A DNA stretch of 64,000 nucleotides from Pseudisothecium myosuroides (lineage: Eukaryota; Streptophyta; Bryopsida; Hypnales; Lembophyllaceae): the NCBI GenBank assembly GCA_951799445.1, contig OX637290.1, forward strand, positions 436,501 through 500,500, given 5' to 3'. Positions 23,661 through 36,107 of this stretch are shown here, one piece after another (the stretch's first letter is position 1; every line of letters starts with the position of its first letter). Under the pieces are notes generated by a model that saw only the letters and a program-made list of their open reading frames with translations, did not search any database and was not told where the DNA came from. Made by a program: the position numbers and the translations under genes.

Positions 23661-24743
23661 GAAAAACAGAACGTAACAAAAAAAAAATATATATATAATT
23701 AATTAATTAAAAAATTAATTATTGAACCAATCCCCCTCTAGCCAGCAAGAGGCCGGCCAGCAGGAGGTCGGCTTGGCTCGGTAGGCTTGGTTCAGGGCTT
23801 AGGCTCCACATTCTCCTTGTTTTTTTTGAATCTTTCTTTTCCTAAACAAAAAAGAGGTGTTGGATTAGATGGGCTAGGGGTAGAGTAGGGAGTAGGAACT
23901 AGGGAAAAGAGTCTAAAAAGGGAAGAGGGGGAAGAGAAGTAGCACCTCCACGCACACACCTGCAAACAAGCCCTCCTAACTCTCTTACCACCAACACAAC
24001 ACAAGCAAGAATGGAAGGAGATTAGTGAGAAGAAGTTGAAATAGGTGGAGAAGGTGAGAGACGATAAATAGTGACCTAGGCTTAGGCTTAGGTAGGCTTA
24101 GAAAAGAAATTTTGAGAATTTGTGGTGACCGTTGGGAGGAGGATTAGGATGACACAAAGGCAAAGTTGTGTAAGAGGGTAGGAGGAACCTTTAAACCCTT
24201 CTTGAAATTTGAAACTATAGTGTAAGACTCATAAAAGCTTAGGTGGAATAGTCCTAGTGTAGAAGAAAGAGGAAGAAAGAAAAGAAAGGAGGAAGGGAAA
24301 GAGGGAGTTTAGATCATCAAAAATTGTAATATTTTCTCAATAAGCGGTGAGCTCGGAAAAAATTCAAAACAAAGCTAAAGACTACCATGGAGAGTGAGGA
24401 TGTACACGTGGACTTGGGCCAAGTCATTTCCGACACCGGTAGTGAAGAGGTGAGTTTTTAATTTAATCTTTGATGTTTCCCCCTAATTAGCATTTATTTT
24501 CCTAATCAGCCCTTAGAGCGTGATTAGCACCCGAGATTAGTGCAAATCAGAAGTTTAGATTCAAAAAGTTATAGATTAGTGATAGAGGTTTCCAAAAACA
24601 TATTACACTTAAGATTCGACCGTAAACTGACCGCGTTAGGCTAAGTTAAGCGGTAGAGGGTAGAATGGAGGAATATTAATTAAATTTGATCCACAAGGAA
24701 CAATGGACGGAAATTAGGATTAGATTAGAAGGAGAGTTTAGGA
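23661..24743. other. Intergenic, AT-rich and purine-rich
   Basis: An AT run at 23685-23720 is followed by purine-rich sequence. No reliable gene is present. A short open stretch from ATG at 24387, ending at a GTGAGT-like splice donor near 24451, could be a first exon, but nothing downstream supports it. Confidence 0.35.
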
Positions 24744-26283
24744 TTAAAAATTAAAGATCAAATAATAACTACTCCAATTGCGTTCATATGCAGATGAAGA
24801 TACAGGTTGCCCCAATATTCTCCTTGCAATTGGAGCAATGAGTTTCCCGCATACTCCTTCAAAATCTAACCAAGCGTGCGCTGATAATTTGGACTCACTT
24901 GGATCTAACATGTTGTGAAAAGGAGGCTCACGATGTCGAAAAGCCATTAACTCCTTAACAACGTCAGCGTACTCTCCAGATTTACATATTCGCCTGAATA
25001 CGTTCTTGCATGCGTCAATTGTATGATCATCGTCGGCTAATTCTGTGTCGTAGAGAAGGTATGGGTTTAAAAGAGCCCCAGCATACATGAGATCATTCTC
25101 CACTAATTCCCATTGATTCTGGAATGCCTGCTGCAGTGGTTTCACTTCTTCCTTGGTCAAGCGAAAAGGTGGATTATCTATATCCAATACATGTTTCCGC
25201 ATTTGCCGCATAATATGTAGAACCTTGCCCATGCATGTTGTTTTTGCATCTAGATCACGGAGGCCATAAACAACAGGGCCCAGCAATTCAACCAAATTTT
25301 TGCAATTCATCCAGAATTCAGAGCTGTTCAGTATCCTTTTCACAAGTCGAGACTTTGTACGACTATTGTCTTTCTTGTCCGACAAGGTCCTCATGTATGT
25401 ATCCCAACGCGGGTCAGTCACACTTTGATTTAATGCACTCTTCACCTTCAGTAAGCGCTTCAATGCAGTGAAATTGGAGGCAAATCTTATTTCCCCCGAC
25501 ATCAACAAGCTCAATTCCTTTTCGTAAGTACAAAATAGTGCAAGCGGCATGTGTCGCTTTCTAAAAAATTTAAGCACCATCTGTGCTTCATTAACCAAAT
25601 TCCCTATCCATCCTTCGTTGCCCCAATCTTTGAGCAACAAATTCAAGGCATGGACCACGCACCCTTGGAAAATAATGTGCGGATACTTCTTCGTTATAAT
25701 TTGCACGGCTTTAGGATTCACAAGAGCATTATCCGAGGTTATTTGCACCACATTTTCAAGCCCTACCTTCTATATAAATGTGTCCAAAATAGTTGCCAAA
25801 TACTCTGCATTTTTTTCAAACCCACTTGTGTCCACTGATCCCAAGAATTGTTCTCCCGCGGAAGACACGAGCATCACATTTATCAATGGCTGATTTGTAA
25901 CTGAGCTCCATTCATCAGTAGACAATGTTGCACCAAATTTTCGGATACTATTTTCTGTCCGCTTGTGCAATTTCACCTCAATATCTCCCTTCACTTGGTT
26001 TAATAATTTTGTTCGTAAAGCGTTATACGAAGGAGGGCTGTATGGCCTTTTGAACTCAGCCGTTCTCTTCACTGCCTCTTTGAATACTTCACTTCTCGCT
26101 ACTGCGAACGGTATGTTTGCTGAATAGAAAAAATTAGCCCACAACGTATTCAAATTGCGTCTACCAGCTTCTTCAAAACCATCTATTAGCTGGCATTGTC
26201 TACGAGGCCTACTGATGGAAGAAGGTGGAGTTTCTTGTTGGCTCCTGGATTCTATGTTTTGGTTCATTCCCGAAGCTGAATGA
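24744..26283 (-). pseudogene. hAT transposase, C-terminal part
   Basis: Read on the minus strand from the LTR border at 26283. Recognisable hAT segments are FGATLSTDEWSSVTNQPLIN (the first catalytic Asp region), NVVQITSDNALVNPKAVQII with KYPHIIFQGCVVHALNLLL (the C..H region), the large insertion domain, and the C-terminal dimerisation motif (PVSSSAYERNWSSY). TAG at 25770-25772 interrupts the frame just before the DNA-contact region. The last exon probably continues past a splice site after 24760. The transposase would cut and paste its element via terminal inverted repeats. Here it is doubly broken, by the TAG and by the LTR. Confidence 0.82.
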
Positions 26284-29200
26284 TGTCGCAAGGTAAATGT
26301 TTGGTTTTTTGTAAGTTATCTAAATCTTGGAACGAAAACCGTGATCTGGGATCCGGATTCAAGTAGGAGGTAACCGATAACCCAAAATTAACTAATGGAA
26401 CGGAATAGATGACAATCCGGATTTGATCTGAATCTGAACCGGATTAGAGTTAGAACGGATCTGAGTTGGATCGGAATGGGTCAGGAACGGATTTGGTCAT
26501 GATGACAGATTAGACTATATATGGGCTGACCAATCCAATGGCCACTCTTTTTCAATCTTCATTTGCGAAAATCTCGCTCCAGCGCGTACTTAGCCTCTCT
26601 TCCCAGCGTTTTGCTTTCTTGTTTTGAGTTGGTTTGTGTGTGCGTGTTAGAGTGTTAGGGCGCGCAGCGCTTTAGTGTGCGTTGCAGGTTTAGAGGTATT
26701 CCGGTTGAAATCGGAAGAGCGAAGGTGAGAAACGGGACGTGCGGCCAGGAGAGGGAAAGGTAGCCACAGTCAGGATCCGATTAGCGCAGTTCGTGTCCAT
26801 GCCTCAGCTCCGTAAGAGTAGAGTAGGGCCGTCCAGTTCCTCCGTAGCAGAAGTAAAACTCCGGAAGGTGTGTCCGGTTATTCCAACGGACGAGAAGGAA
26901 AAGGACAACCTGATAGAGGATTTGGCCAAAATGGGCTGCGGAGGACTGATCGATAAACCCTGGGGGTTTAGGGAGGAGCAGATGATTCGAGAGTTACTCG
27001 GAAAGCTCTCCAACCAGTTTGAGAGAACTCTCCGCGGAAGTCCGGGCAACTGGACGGAGGAGATGTGGAAGGCCGTGTATGAATTCCGGTCTGGAGGTCG
27101 AGGGATGGCCTCCTCGAAGGAGGGTTATACTCGGGGGAAATTCCGGTGCAACGTGGACTCCAAGGATGGGCACGCGGTGGCAGATTGTCTAGACGACCGG
27201 CATTGGAACCTTCTCCAATTCCTGGTTCCGATCATCCACCCGGAGAAGCCGACGAGGGTGACCATCGCCATCGGGAACCTCATTTTCGGAGCCCTGAGCG
27301 GAGAACGGAAAGTGGACTGGGCTAGGATTTTGTTCGACCTGGTCAACCGGCTAATTCCGAAGATCGGAGGAAGTAGACCGACTCCGTTGAGTCCCTACCT
27401 CGTCCATCTGTACAAGCACAATCAACTCCTCACGGATACGGAGGAGAAGGAGTGGAAGATGCATGAGTCACTCCTGAAATATGGGGAATCGGAATCGGAA
27501 GAAGAAGAACAGGAAGAAGTATCCGGTTCCGAGGAGGAAGAAGAGGAAGAGGAGGAGCTACACCGGCCGCAGCACAAGCGGCAGAAGACGACGCCTCCTC
27601 ACCGGAGAGGAACCTCAACCCCTCCGGCTGAGACCTCCAACCCAGGGAAGAAACCGGTTTCTGAAGAACCGGGTCCTTCCGGATCGGATCCGACGGATCC
27701 GTTCAACCAGCTGGTCAACATTCTGAGTGATGTGCGAGCAGACTGGACGGTGAAGAAGCTGATTCTGAATCAGATCAGCGAGCTGGTGGGAGCACCAGCA
27801 GACAGCAACCTGGCGGGAGTGGTTGCAGATTTTATCTCCAGCCCGGATGAGATCCGGAAGCAAGAGGTGGAGATCCGACGACTCCAGGAGGAGAACGAGT
27901 CGTTGAAGACGGAAATGTTGCTCCTCAAGGAGGACATGGCTACCACCCGGGAGATGGCAGAGGCTACCCGGAAAGTAGCGGAGGACGTGAAGGCCACATT
28001 CGGAGCAACCGGAGAGGCCATCACCAAGTCAAAGTTGTTTGACGAGGGAGTCCTCAAGGAGAATAAGATATCCGGGACCAGGTTGGTCCGGATTTTGACA
28101 GACTACTCCGAAAAGGTGGAGTTAGTCATGATGGACGCGCGAGAGGCTGCAAACCGGATGGAGGAGAGCAGCAGGAAGCTGAACGGAGTGACGTTGTCAC
28201 GGTCGTTCCATCTGTCCGACCTTTCAATGCCCGGATCTTTTCCGAACGTGGGCATTCCAACGGAAGGAAAGGATCGGACTCCCCAGTCCAAAAAGAGTGG
28301 GAGGAAACTCGCGCACACCATCAACCTGGATTTGTCACCGGATCTCCCAGAACGTGAAACAGGGGAGCGGAACCGGAACCTGACGGACGTTTTCGAGCAG
28401 CTTGGAACGGAACCGCCCAGAAGTCCCACACTGAACCCGGGGAAAGATCAAAGTATGGATCTGACCCCAGATCAGGGTGAGGATCAAGAACAGAGCGTGC
28501 ACCAAGGCGAAGACGAAGTCATGGACGAAGGAACGGATCAAGGAGTAGATCCGGTTATGGTAGGGTAGTTAGGATTTTAGTTGTAAATATTTGTTAGTTA
28601 GGACCGGACCGGATTTGATCCGGATGTGCCTGGTCTGGATCGGATGTTTTCCGGTCTGGCCGGCTCGGCGGGGACCGAAAGTTCCGCGCGGACTTTCCGG
28701 GCCGCTTTATGTTGACTTTTTGAGTTTTAAAATGTATATAGTCAGTCTCTGCGAAGGAGACTGGGAGTCTTTCCCCTTGAGTTTTCATGCATTTTCTATT
28801 GATTTCTTGTTGTACGTCTCTCCCGCGCGTGGCAGGGCTGTTTTGGTGAGGAGTTAGGAAAATGTATGCAGATTCTAGAGAGATTTCTCCCCTTGGTGTG
28901 TTTGTTTTGCTCTTATGTGCATGTGAGTGGGTTTTCTAAGTGTTGGGAGCGGATTTCAGTTCCTCAGCACCTCTACAGTTCACGATTCCGGGCGAGAAAA
29001 CCGTTGTTAGGCTAGGCGGATAGGGAAGGAGTCCTTAAACGCGCTAGAACTCCTGGATAGGAAATCCGGTTGAGTGCCCGATCTCCCGTGAGGTCTCGCT
29101 GCCCTAGTTGGTAAACAGAAGAGCTTTAGTTGATGTTGGAACGGACGAGTTCACTTGTAACCACCTAGCTCCGCACGGAGGGAACTTGGCATCAAGGTCG

Positions 29201-29769
29201 TTGTAGTATGAGAGGATCGTACGGGGGGTCTTTGTGTGACCTGCAAACCGGATCGCTGTCCGGGGGGCTGTGAGAGATCAAACCGGATCCGTGCTAGTGT
29301 AGGAAATAGTGGATTAGAGAAGTGGGTCTTTAGCCACTATAAGTCACGGAAGGAGTGGCGGGCCTGCCACTCTCAAAAGCAAGCGGCGAACCCTCTGATG
29401 GTGAAACAAAGGCTAAACTAAACCGGAGTGGAGTGAGAGTAAGTGTGTGAGGACCGGATCGGATCGGTCCAGAGGAGTTCCAGGATCAGAAGTGTTAGGA
29501 TCCTGGGTTGTGGAAGTTTTACGGGACCGAATAGCTTGACAGACCGGAAGAAATAGAGAGAGGTCTGGTCGTTGTTTTCGGTGTGTTGTTGTTTCCGGTT
29601 TTAGATCTAGGACCGGAATGTAGGAATTGGATACTAGCTGAGCTTAAGTTGGAAATAATGCTAGACACTTCACAGAATCTCGTGGGTTCGATCTTTAGAG
29701 TCATTTTGTTATGCTTTAAAGTGGTTTTTGGGAGTATAACAGGGAATTCGCTTACTCTGTGCTGCGACA
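26284..29769 (+). mobile_element. Solo LTR, 3486 bp, family 1
   Basis: Flanked by AATGA at 26279-26283 and 29770-29774. It begins TGTCGCAAGG and ends GTGCTGCGACA. It contains a TATA box (26516-26522), an intact ORF (26799-28568) and about 1.2 kb of 3' sequence shared by all family-1 copies. It splits the hAT transposase gene. It is the best reference copy in the window. Confidence 0.93.
26799..28568 (+). CDS. LTR-encoded protein, intact copy B (589 aa)
   Basis: ATG at 26799 is chosen over an upstream in-frame GTG. The leader from the TATA box to this ATG is about 280 bp. The domain order is as in copy A: an N-terminal globular block to residue ~225, a Glu-rich tract, a basic HKRQKTTPPH motif that could act in nuclear import, a short Pro/Ser linker, a coiled coil near residues 350-425, a second conserved stretch (KLFDEGVLKENKISGTRLV, then HLSDLSMPGSFPNV) and a repetitive acidic tail. 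Frame preservation in two independent solo LTRs, while others decay, suggests recent spread of a coding-competent LTR. Its biochemical role is unknown. Confidence 0.82.
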   Translation: MPQLRKSRVGPSSSSVAEVKLRKVCPVIPTDEKEKDNLIEDLAKMGCGGLIDKPWGFREEQMIRELLGKLSNQFERTLRGSPGNWTEEMWKAVYEFRSGGRGMASSKEGYTRGKFRCNVDSKDGHAVADCLDDRHWNLLQFLVPIIHPEKPTRVTIAIGNLIFGALSGERKVDWARILFDLVNRLIPKIGGSRPTPLSPYLVHLYKHNQLLTDTEEKEWKMHESLLKYGESESEEEEQEEVSGSEEEEEEEEELHRPQHKRQKTTPPHRRGTSTPPAETSNPGKKPVSEEPGPSGSDPTDPFNQLVNILSDVRADWTVKKLILNQISELVGAPADSNLAGVVADFISSPDEIRKQEVEIRRLQEENESLKTEMLLLKEDMATTREMAEATRKVAEDVKATFGATGEAITKSKLFDEGVLKENKISGTRLVRILTDYSEKVELVMMDAREAANRMEESSRKLNGVTLSRSFHLSDLSMPGSFPNVGIPTEGKDRTPQSKKSGRKLAHTINLDLSPDLPERETGERNRNLTDVFEQLGTEPPRSPTLNPGKDQSMDLTPDQGEDQEQSVHQGEDEVMDEGTDQGVDPVMVG

Positions 29770-29774
29770 AATGA

Positions 29775-30115
29775 GTTGTTTGAATGGAAGCTGTGCACGA
29801 GTCCTTTTGAGTTTAACGGTCTGAATCTTTTCCATTTGGCGTACTATTTGTGACTATTGGAAGATGTTGGCCATCTACATTCTCAAGATCCAATCTCCGT
29901 GGGAATGATCCATCACACCAAAAAAAAAGAGCTCAAACTCCAGATGTCAATCGCGTATATAGGCTTATTCCTGTGTCACGAGTACCATTCTTCCCTTCAT
30001 ATCCAAAATGACTCAACATGCGGCACTTTTGATTCGCAAATTCCAAGCTGCATGCTTTGCACTTCACTTTACCACTTGATGTAACAATATACCATTCTGA
30101 GAAATCCTTCCTCAT
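29775..30115 (-). pseudogene. hAT transposase, N-terminal BED-finger part
   Basis: Upstream of the LTR on the minus strand, residues from 30115 read DFSEWYIVTSSGKVKCKAC, then LSHFGYEGKNGTRDTGI. This is the pattern of a BED-type zinc finger (aromatic residue, CxxC, later His) found at the N-terminus of hAT transposases. The frame stops at 29933. The sequence next to the LTR reads TASIQTTH and joins in frame to HSASGMNQ on the other side, so the LTR lies in the same gene. The intervening break is an intron or a frameshift. Confidence 0.65.
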
Positions 30116-30838
30116 TGTGAAAAGCTTCTTCCAATTTCCACTTTGAAATTACCAATATTCGCTCAGACTTTAAAATACATATGCATTCAAATCATCAAAT
30201 CATCATGTATCACTGTATCATATATCAAATAAAAGTATTGCATGAAGCCTTGGAAACCAAAGCCCCCCTATTCACTGAACTATGCATTACTAAGCAAGAG
30301 ACACAAGAAATGTAGCTCTAGCCCTTGGAAATCTTAGCATTCAGGTTAACAGGAGTGATTTCAACTACCTTTTTCCTTGCTCTTATACGTTTGAGTTGCT
30401 GAAATCAAACTAACCGTTAGAAAAAGCCCCAACGGACAAGCGAGCGGGCGGACAGGCGGACGGACAGATAGGATTCATTTTTTTTTTTTTCATAAAACCA
30501 TGTCAGTGAACACAGGAGAAACACAGTATTATACTATTATACAAACCAAAAAATCGTTGTGCCAAACACAACACAAATGAAGAGAACATCATCAACAAAG
30601 AAGGCCAAAAAATACATAAAAATATATATATTAATATATGAATAAGACAATAAAAACATTTTTTTGGGGGGCAAACCGATACAAATTATAAAGAAGTTAT
30701 GATATGCGCAATTCAAAAACGACAAAAATTGAAAAAGTGCCATACAAAGTGCAAACAAAAGTAATAAAGCCTATACTACTTAGTAATCTTCTATTAGTAC
30801 TAATGTAGATTTATAGTCAGAAATGAAACATTTTTCTA
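30116..30838. other. Intergenic; CGGAC cluster and AT-rich DNA
   Basis: No gene was seen. CGGACAAGCGAGCGGGCGG-like sequence at 30432-30472 forms a small cluster of CGGAC words, followed by a poly(T) run. The rest is AT-rich. Confidence 0.4.
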
Positions 30839-32626
30839 TTACATTTTGGCACCATTATTGTCTTCCGTATCACGAGATGTCCCCTCCCTCTCCATGAATC
30901 TTCTACTTGTTCGACGAGGTATTGGTTGAGGACTCCCTTGTTGAAGGCAATTCTGAAGTTCACAAGAAGCTCCTACTTCCGTATCAACCCTCTCAAATTG
31001 TCTTTTTGTTTTTGGAGAGTAGTCATCGTCTTCTGTAATCTTCCGTTTGTTTTTGCGCTTCGGAGACAACTCTACTTCATGCGCCTTCAAAGTTCGGACA
31101 GCATAATCTACTTCTTGCAGAAGTTTTTGAATTTCCTCGTCCTTGTTTCTTACATAGAATTGATTGAGATCGCCACTTGCATTTTTCCCCCCTAAATAAT
31201 TCCTCCACTTCGCGATAATATCATCCATCCTCCTATCGAATGCTCAAGCAACATCTTCCATTTTATGGTCTTGCGTTAATATTTGATCCAAATCCACTCT
31301 GGAATGCACCTTTGCTACTTCTTCCAACTTTGATAAAATGAGGGCCCGTCCTATCAAATCATGGTTGTACCCCTAATATTGCACAATGACTTCAGGGTCA
31401 CGTTCTACCTTTACCAAACGGTCATCGGTCTCATCTTTCTTCCATTCCGCCTCGGGAAATTGAAAGAATTTATTGTGTTCGATGCTCCAATGTCCTCCTA
31501 TGCTACGGCAGAATAATTCTCGAGACTCAAGCATCGGAATTCCAAAGGCACGCAACTCCACTTCCACGTCCCGCGTCATCCAAAAATACTTATCCACTGG
31601 AGTAACCTCGGGGTTAATCAACCCATGTATGCTTAGGGTAGAATTCCAATCAATTGTTTTTTTCCAATGCAAATAGTTTTGGAATTTGTATGGCGCTTGG
31701 TTAAGGGGAAGGTTCCATTGATTGTACTCGTGACCCGGTGGCATCAGAATTGAAATCCCTAGCATTTCAAAAAATCTTGTAGCCAAAGGAATACGGCACA
31801 TGGGACAACAAGCGGCATACATTGCGGCCCTTTGGATACAAAGAATATGGAAAGAATGGCCACATTGGCCCAAAGTTAAACATCCTTCGGGCCCAAAACC
31901 ATTCTGGCAAAGACAATACTTCCCTTTTAACAGGAAATCATTAGGATTACTGCCAAGCAGAAGTGTCTTTTCCTCATCAAATATGTGAGCAGACAATGTG
32001 TTGTGAACTACCCATCCTTCTTCCACTTCTCTGGCCCAATTGATGTCCTCGGAATGATAGGATTTGCCGTGGTTTAGGCGCTCAAACATTCAATCCATGT
32101 CTCCCCGAACCGTAACCTACACATCAGGATTTGCTCTTTCATCCTCCATCTTCCTCTTGAGACGCAAATTAGAGCTCTCCACGTGATTGTATGTTTTGTC
32201 CGACTCCATTGCATACGTGAGGAGCCCACTCATGAGTCGAGAGGACACACGTGCATTATCTTGTAGTTGCTTCGTCCAAAACATTCAACGCAAGTCCCCT
32301 AAACCCTTTAGAAGGATATTACTTAGAACTCCTACTTTTTCCATTCATCTCATTCAAGACTCCGCCTCATTCTTCTCTTGAACTGCCAAGTCCAATTGTT
32401 GCTTTAAGTCGTCGACCATAGGGGCGACCGATTGCATGGGTTTAGAGCCTTTTAGTAAGAGAAGAGGCTCAGGTTGCAAGCTTTTAACAGCCACTTTAAC
32501 TTCTGTGCTCTCGTCCACGGCTTTGCCCTTCTCAACAATGTCAAGGGCAAGAGAGAGAGGAGGGATAGCGTGATGGCTCTCAATGACCTCTGCAACTTTT
32601 GTTGTCTCATCCACGGCTTTGCCCTT
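30839..32626 (-). pseudogene. RING-finger/coiled-coil protein, C-terminal part
   Basis: The minus-strand frame is essentially continuous from 32626 to 30839, broken only by TGA (32354, 32345, 32285, 32090, 31244) and TAG (32117, 31373). Near 32020-31780 it encodes a RING-like zinc cluster: CLCQNGFGPEGC, then CGHSFHILC and CCPMC. That cysteine/histidine spacing fits RING domains, which bind E2 enzymes in ubiquitin transfer. Upstream are two copies of an EKGKAVDE motif, in TTKVAEV and STEVKVA contexts. The tail is lysine-rich (PKRKNKRKITEDDD). It joins in frame to 36108-36580 once the LTR is removed. It is dead as it stands. Confidence 0.62.
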
Positions 32627-35600
32627 TGTCGCAGCACAGAGTAAGTGAATTCCCTGTTATACTCCCAAAAACCACTTTAAAGCATAACAAAATGACTCTA
32701 AAGATCGAACCCACGAGATTCTGTGAAGTGTCTAGCACTATTCCCAACTTAAGCTCAGCCAGTATCCAATTTCTACATTCCGGTCCTAGATCTAAAACCA
32801 GAAACAACAACGCACCGAAAACAACGACCAGACCTCTCTCTATTTCTTCCGGTCTGTCAAGCTATTCGATCCCGTAAAACTTCCACAACCCAGGATCCTA
32901 ACACTTCTGATCCTGGAACTCCTCTGGACCGATCCGATCCGGTCCTCACACACTTACTCTCACTCTACTCCGGTTTAGTTTAGCCTCTGTTTCACCATCA
33001 GAGGGTTCGCCGCTTGCTTTTGAGAGTGGCAGGCCCGCCACTCCTTCCGTGACTTATAGTGGCTGAAGACCCACTTCTCTAATCCACTACTTCCTACACT
33101 AGCGCGGATCCGGTTTGATCTCTCACAGCCCCCCGGACAGCAATCCGGTTTGCAGGTCACACAAAGACCCCCCGTACGATCCTCTCATACTACAACGACC
33201 TTGATGCCAAGTTCCCTCCGTGCGAAGTTAGGTGGTTACAAGCGAACTCGTCCGTTCCAACATCAATTAAAGTCCTTCCGTTTACCAACTAGGGCAGCGA
33301 GACCTCACGGGAGATCGGGCACTCAACCGGATTTCCTATCCAGGAGTTCTAGCGCGACTAAGGACTCCTTCCCTATCCGCCTAGCCTAACAACGGTTTTC
33401 TCGCCCGGAATCGTGAACTGTAGAGGTGCTGAGGAACTGAAATCCGCTCCCAACACTTAGAAAACCCACTCACATGCACATAAGAGCAAAAACACACCAA
33501 GAGGAGAAGTCTCTCTAGAATCTGCACACATCTTCCTAACTCCTCACCAAAACAGCTCTGCCACGCACGAGAGAGACGTACAACAAGAAATCAATAGAAA
33601 ATGCATGAAAACTCAAGGGAAAAGACTCCCAGTCTCCTTCGCAGAGACTGACTATACACATTTTAAAACTCAAAAAGTCAACACAAAGCGGCCCGGAAAG
33701 TCCGCGCGGAACTTTCGGTCCCCGCCGAGCCGGCCTGACCGGAAAACATCCAATCCAGTCCAGACACATCCGGATCAAATACGGTCCGATCCTAACTAAC
33801 AAATATTTACAACTAAAATCCTAACTATCCTACTATAACCGGATCTACTCTTTGATCCATTCCTTCGTCCATGACTTTGTCTTCGCCTTGGTGCACGCTC
33901 TGTTCTTGATCCTCAACCTGATCTGGGGTCAGATCCATACTTTGATCTTTCCCCGGGTTCAGTGTGGGACTTCTGGGCGGGTCCGTTCCAAGCTGCTTGA
34001 AAACGTCCGTCAGGTTCCGGTTCCGCTCCCCTGTTTCACGTTCTGGGAGATCCGGTGACGAATCCAAGTTGATGGTGTGCGCGAGCTTCCTCCCACTCTT
34101 CTTGGACTGGGGAGTCCGATCCTTTCCTTCTGTTGGAATGCCCACGTTCGGAAAAGACCCGGGCATTGAAAGGTCGGACAGATGGAACGACCGTGACAAC
34201 GTCACTCCGTTCAGCTTCCTGCTGCTCTCCTCCATCCGGTTTGCAGCCTCTCGCGCTTCCATCATGACTAACTCCACCTTCTCGGAGTAGTCTGTCAAAA
34301 TCCGGACCAACCTGGTCCCGGATATTTATTCTCCTTGAGGACTCCCTCGTCAAACAACTTTGACTTGGTGACGGCCTCTCTGGTTGCTCCGAATGTGGCC
34401 TTTACGTCCTCCGCTATTTTCCGGGTGGCCTCTGCCATCTCTCGGGTGGTAGCCCTGTCCTCCTTGAGGAGCAACATTTCCGTCTTCAACGACTCATTCT
34501 CCTCTTGGAGTCGTCGGATCTCCGCTTCTTGCTTCCGGATCTCATCCCGGTTGGAGATAAAATCTGCAACCACTCCCGCTAGGTTGCTATCTACTGGTGC
34601 TCCCACCAGCTTGCTGATCTGGTTCAGAATCAGCTTCTTCACTGTCCAGTCTGCTTGCACATCACTCAGGATGTTGATCAGCTGGTTGAACGGATCCATC
34701 GGATCCGATCCGGAAGGACCCGGTTCTCCACAAACCGGTTTCTTCCTTGGGTTGGAGGTCTCACCCGGAGGGGTTGGGGTTCCTCTTCAGTGAGGAGGCG
34801 TCGTCTTCTGCCGCTTGTGCTGCGGCCGGTGTTGCTCCTCCTCTTCTTCTTCTTCCTCCTCGGAACCGGATACTTCTTCCTGTTCTTCTTCTTCCGATTC
34901 CGATTCCCCATACTTCAGGAGCGACTCCTGCATCTTCCACTCCTTCTCCTCCGTATCCGTGAGGAGTTGATTGTGCTTGTACAGATGGACGAGGTAGGGA
35001 CTCAACGGAGTCGGTCTACTTCCTCCGATCTTCGGAATCAGACGGTTCACCAGGTCGAATAAAATCCTGGCCCAGTCTATTTTCCGTTCCCCGCTCAGGG
35101 CTCCAAAAATCAGGTTTCCGATGGCGATGGTCACCCTCGTTGGCTTGTCCAGGTGGATGATCGGAACCAGGAACTGTAGGAGATTCCGATGCCGGTCGTC
35201 CAGGCAATCCGCGACCGCATGCCCATCCTTGGAGTCCACGTTGCACCGGAACTTCCCCCGAGTGTAACCCTCCTTCGAGGAGGCCATCCCTCGACCTCCT
35301 GACCGGAATTCATACACGGCCTTCCACATCTCCTCCGTCCAACTGCCCGGACTTCCGCGGATGGTCTTGTCGAATTGATTCGAGAGTCTACCCAACAACT
35401 CTCGGATCATCTGTTCCTCCCTAAACCCCCAGGGTTTATCGATCAGTCCTCCGCAGCCCATCTTGGCCAGATCCTCTATCAGGTTGTCCTTTTCCTTCTC
35501 GTTTGTTGGAATGACCGGACACACCTTCCGGAGTTTCACTTCTGCTATTGAGGAACTGGACGGCCCTGCTCTACTCTTGCGGAGCTGAGGCATGGACACG

Positions 35601-36107
35601 AACTGTGCTAACCGGATTCTGACTGAGGCTACCTTTCCCTCTCCTAGCCGCACGTCCCGTTTCTCACCTTCGCTCTTCCGATCTCAACTGGAATACCTCT
35701 AAACCTGCAACGCACACTAAAGCGCTGCGCGCTCTAACACACTAACACACACACACACACAAACTCAAAACAAGAAAGCAAAGTGCTGGGAAGAAAAGCT
35801 AAGTACAAGCTGGAGCGACATTTCCGCAAAAGAAATTTGAAAAAGAGTGGCAACTAGATTGGTCAGCCTATATATAGTCTGATCTGTCATCATGACCAAA
35901 TCCGTTCTTGACCCAATCCGTTCCAACTCAGATCCGCTCCAACTCTAATCCGGTTTAGATTCAGATCCAATCCGGATTGTCACCTATTCCGTTCCGTAGT
36001 TAATTTCCGGTTATCGGTTATCTTCTGCTTAATTCCGGATACCAGATCACGGTTTCCGTTCCAAGATTTAGATAACTTACAAAAAACCAAAAATTCACAT
36101 TGCGACA
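32627..36107 (-). mobile_element. Solo LTR, 3481 bp, family 1
   Basis: Flanked by CCCTT at 32622-32626 and 36108-36112. Plus-strand ends are TGTCGCAGCACAG and ATTGCGACA. The TATA box is at 35869-35876 (minus). It interrupts the coiled-coil/RING gene. Removing it with one duplication gives a continuous frame, LPLEKG then KAVDETTK. Its own ORF is broken. Confidence 0.92.
33825..35593 (-). pseudogene. LTR-encoded protein, broken copy C
   Basis: ATG at 35593 corresponds to the start of copies A and B. TGA at 34787-34789 replaces the Arg codon after TTPPH. A one-base deletion near 34325 (ENKYPGPG instead of ENKISGTR) shifts the frame, and the last part runs from about 34310 to 33825. Outside these lesions the sequence is close to copies A and B, so decay is recent. 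Confidence 0.85.

Noticed and set aside
15462..29769. Possibility that the 3.5-kb units are TIR DNA transposons because of TGTCGCA...TGCGACA ends
   Set aside because: 5-bp duplications, TG...CA ends and the 6064-10292 copy with primer-binding-like site, gag and a second LTR end all fit LTRs better.
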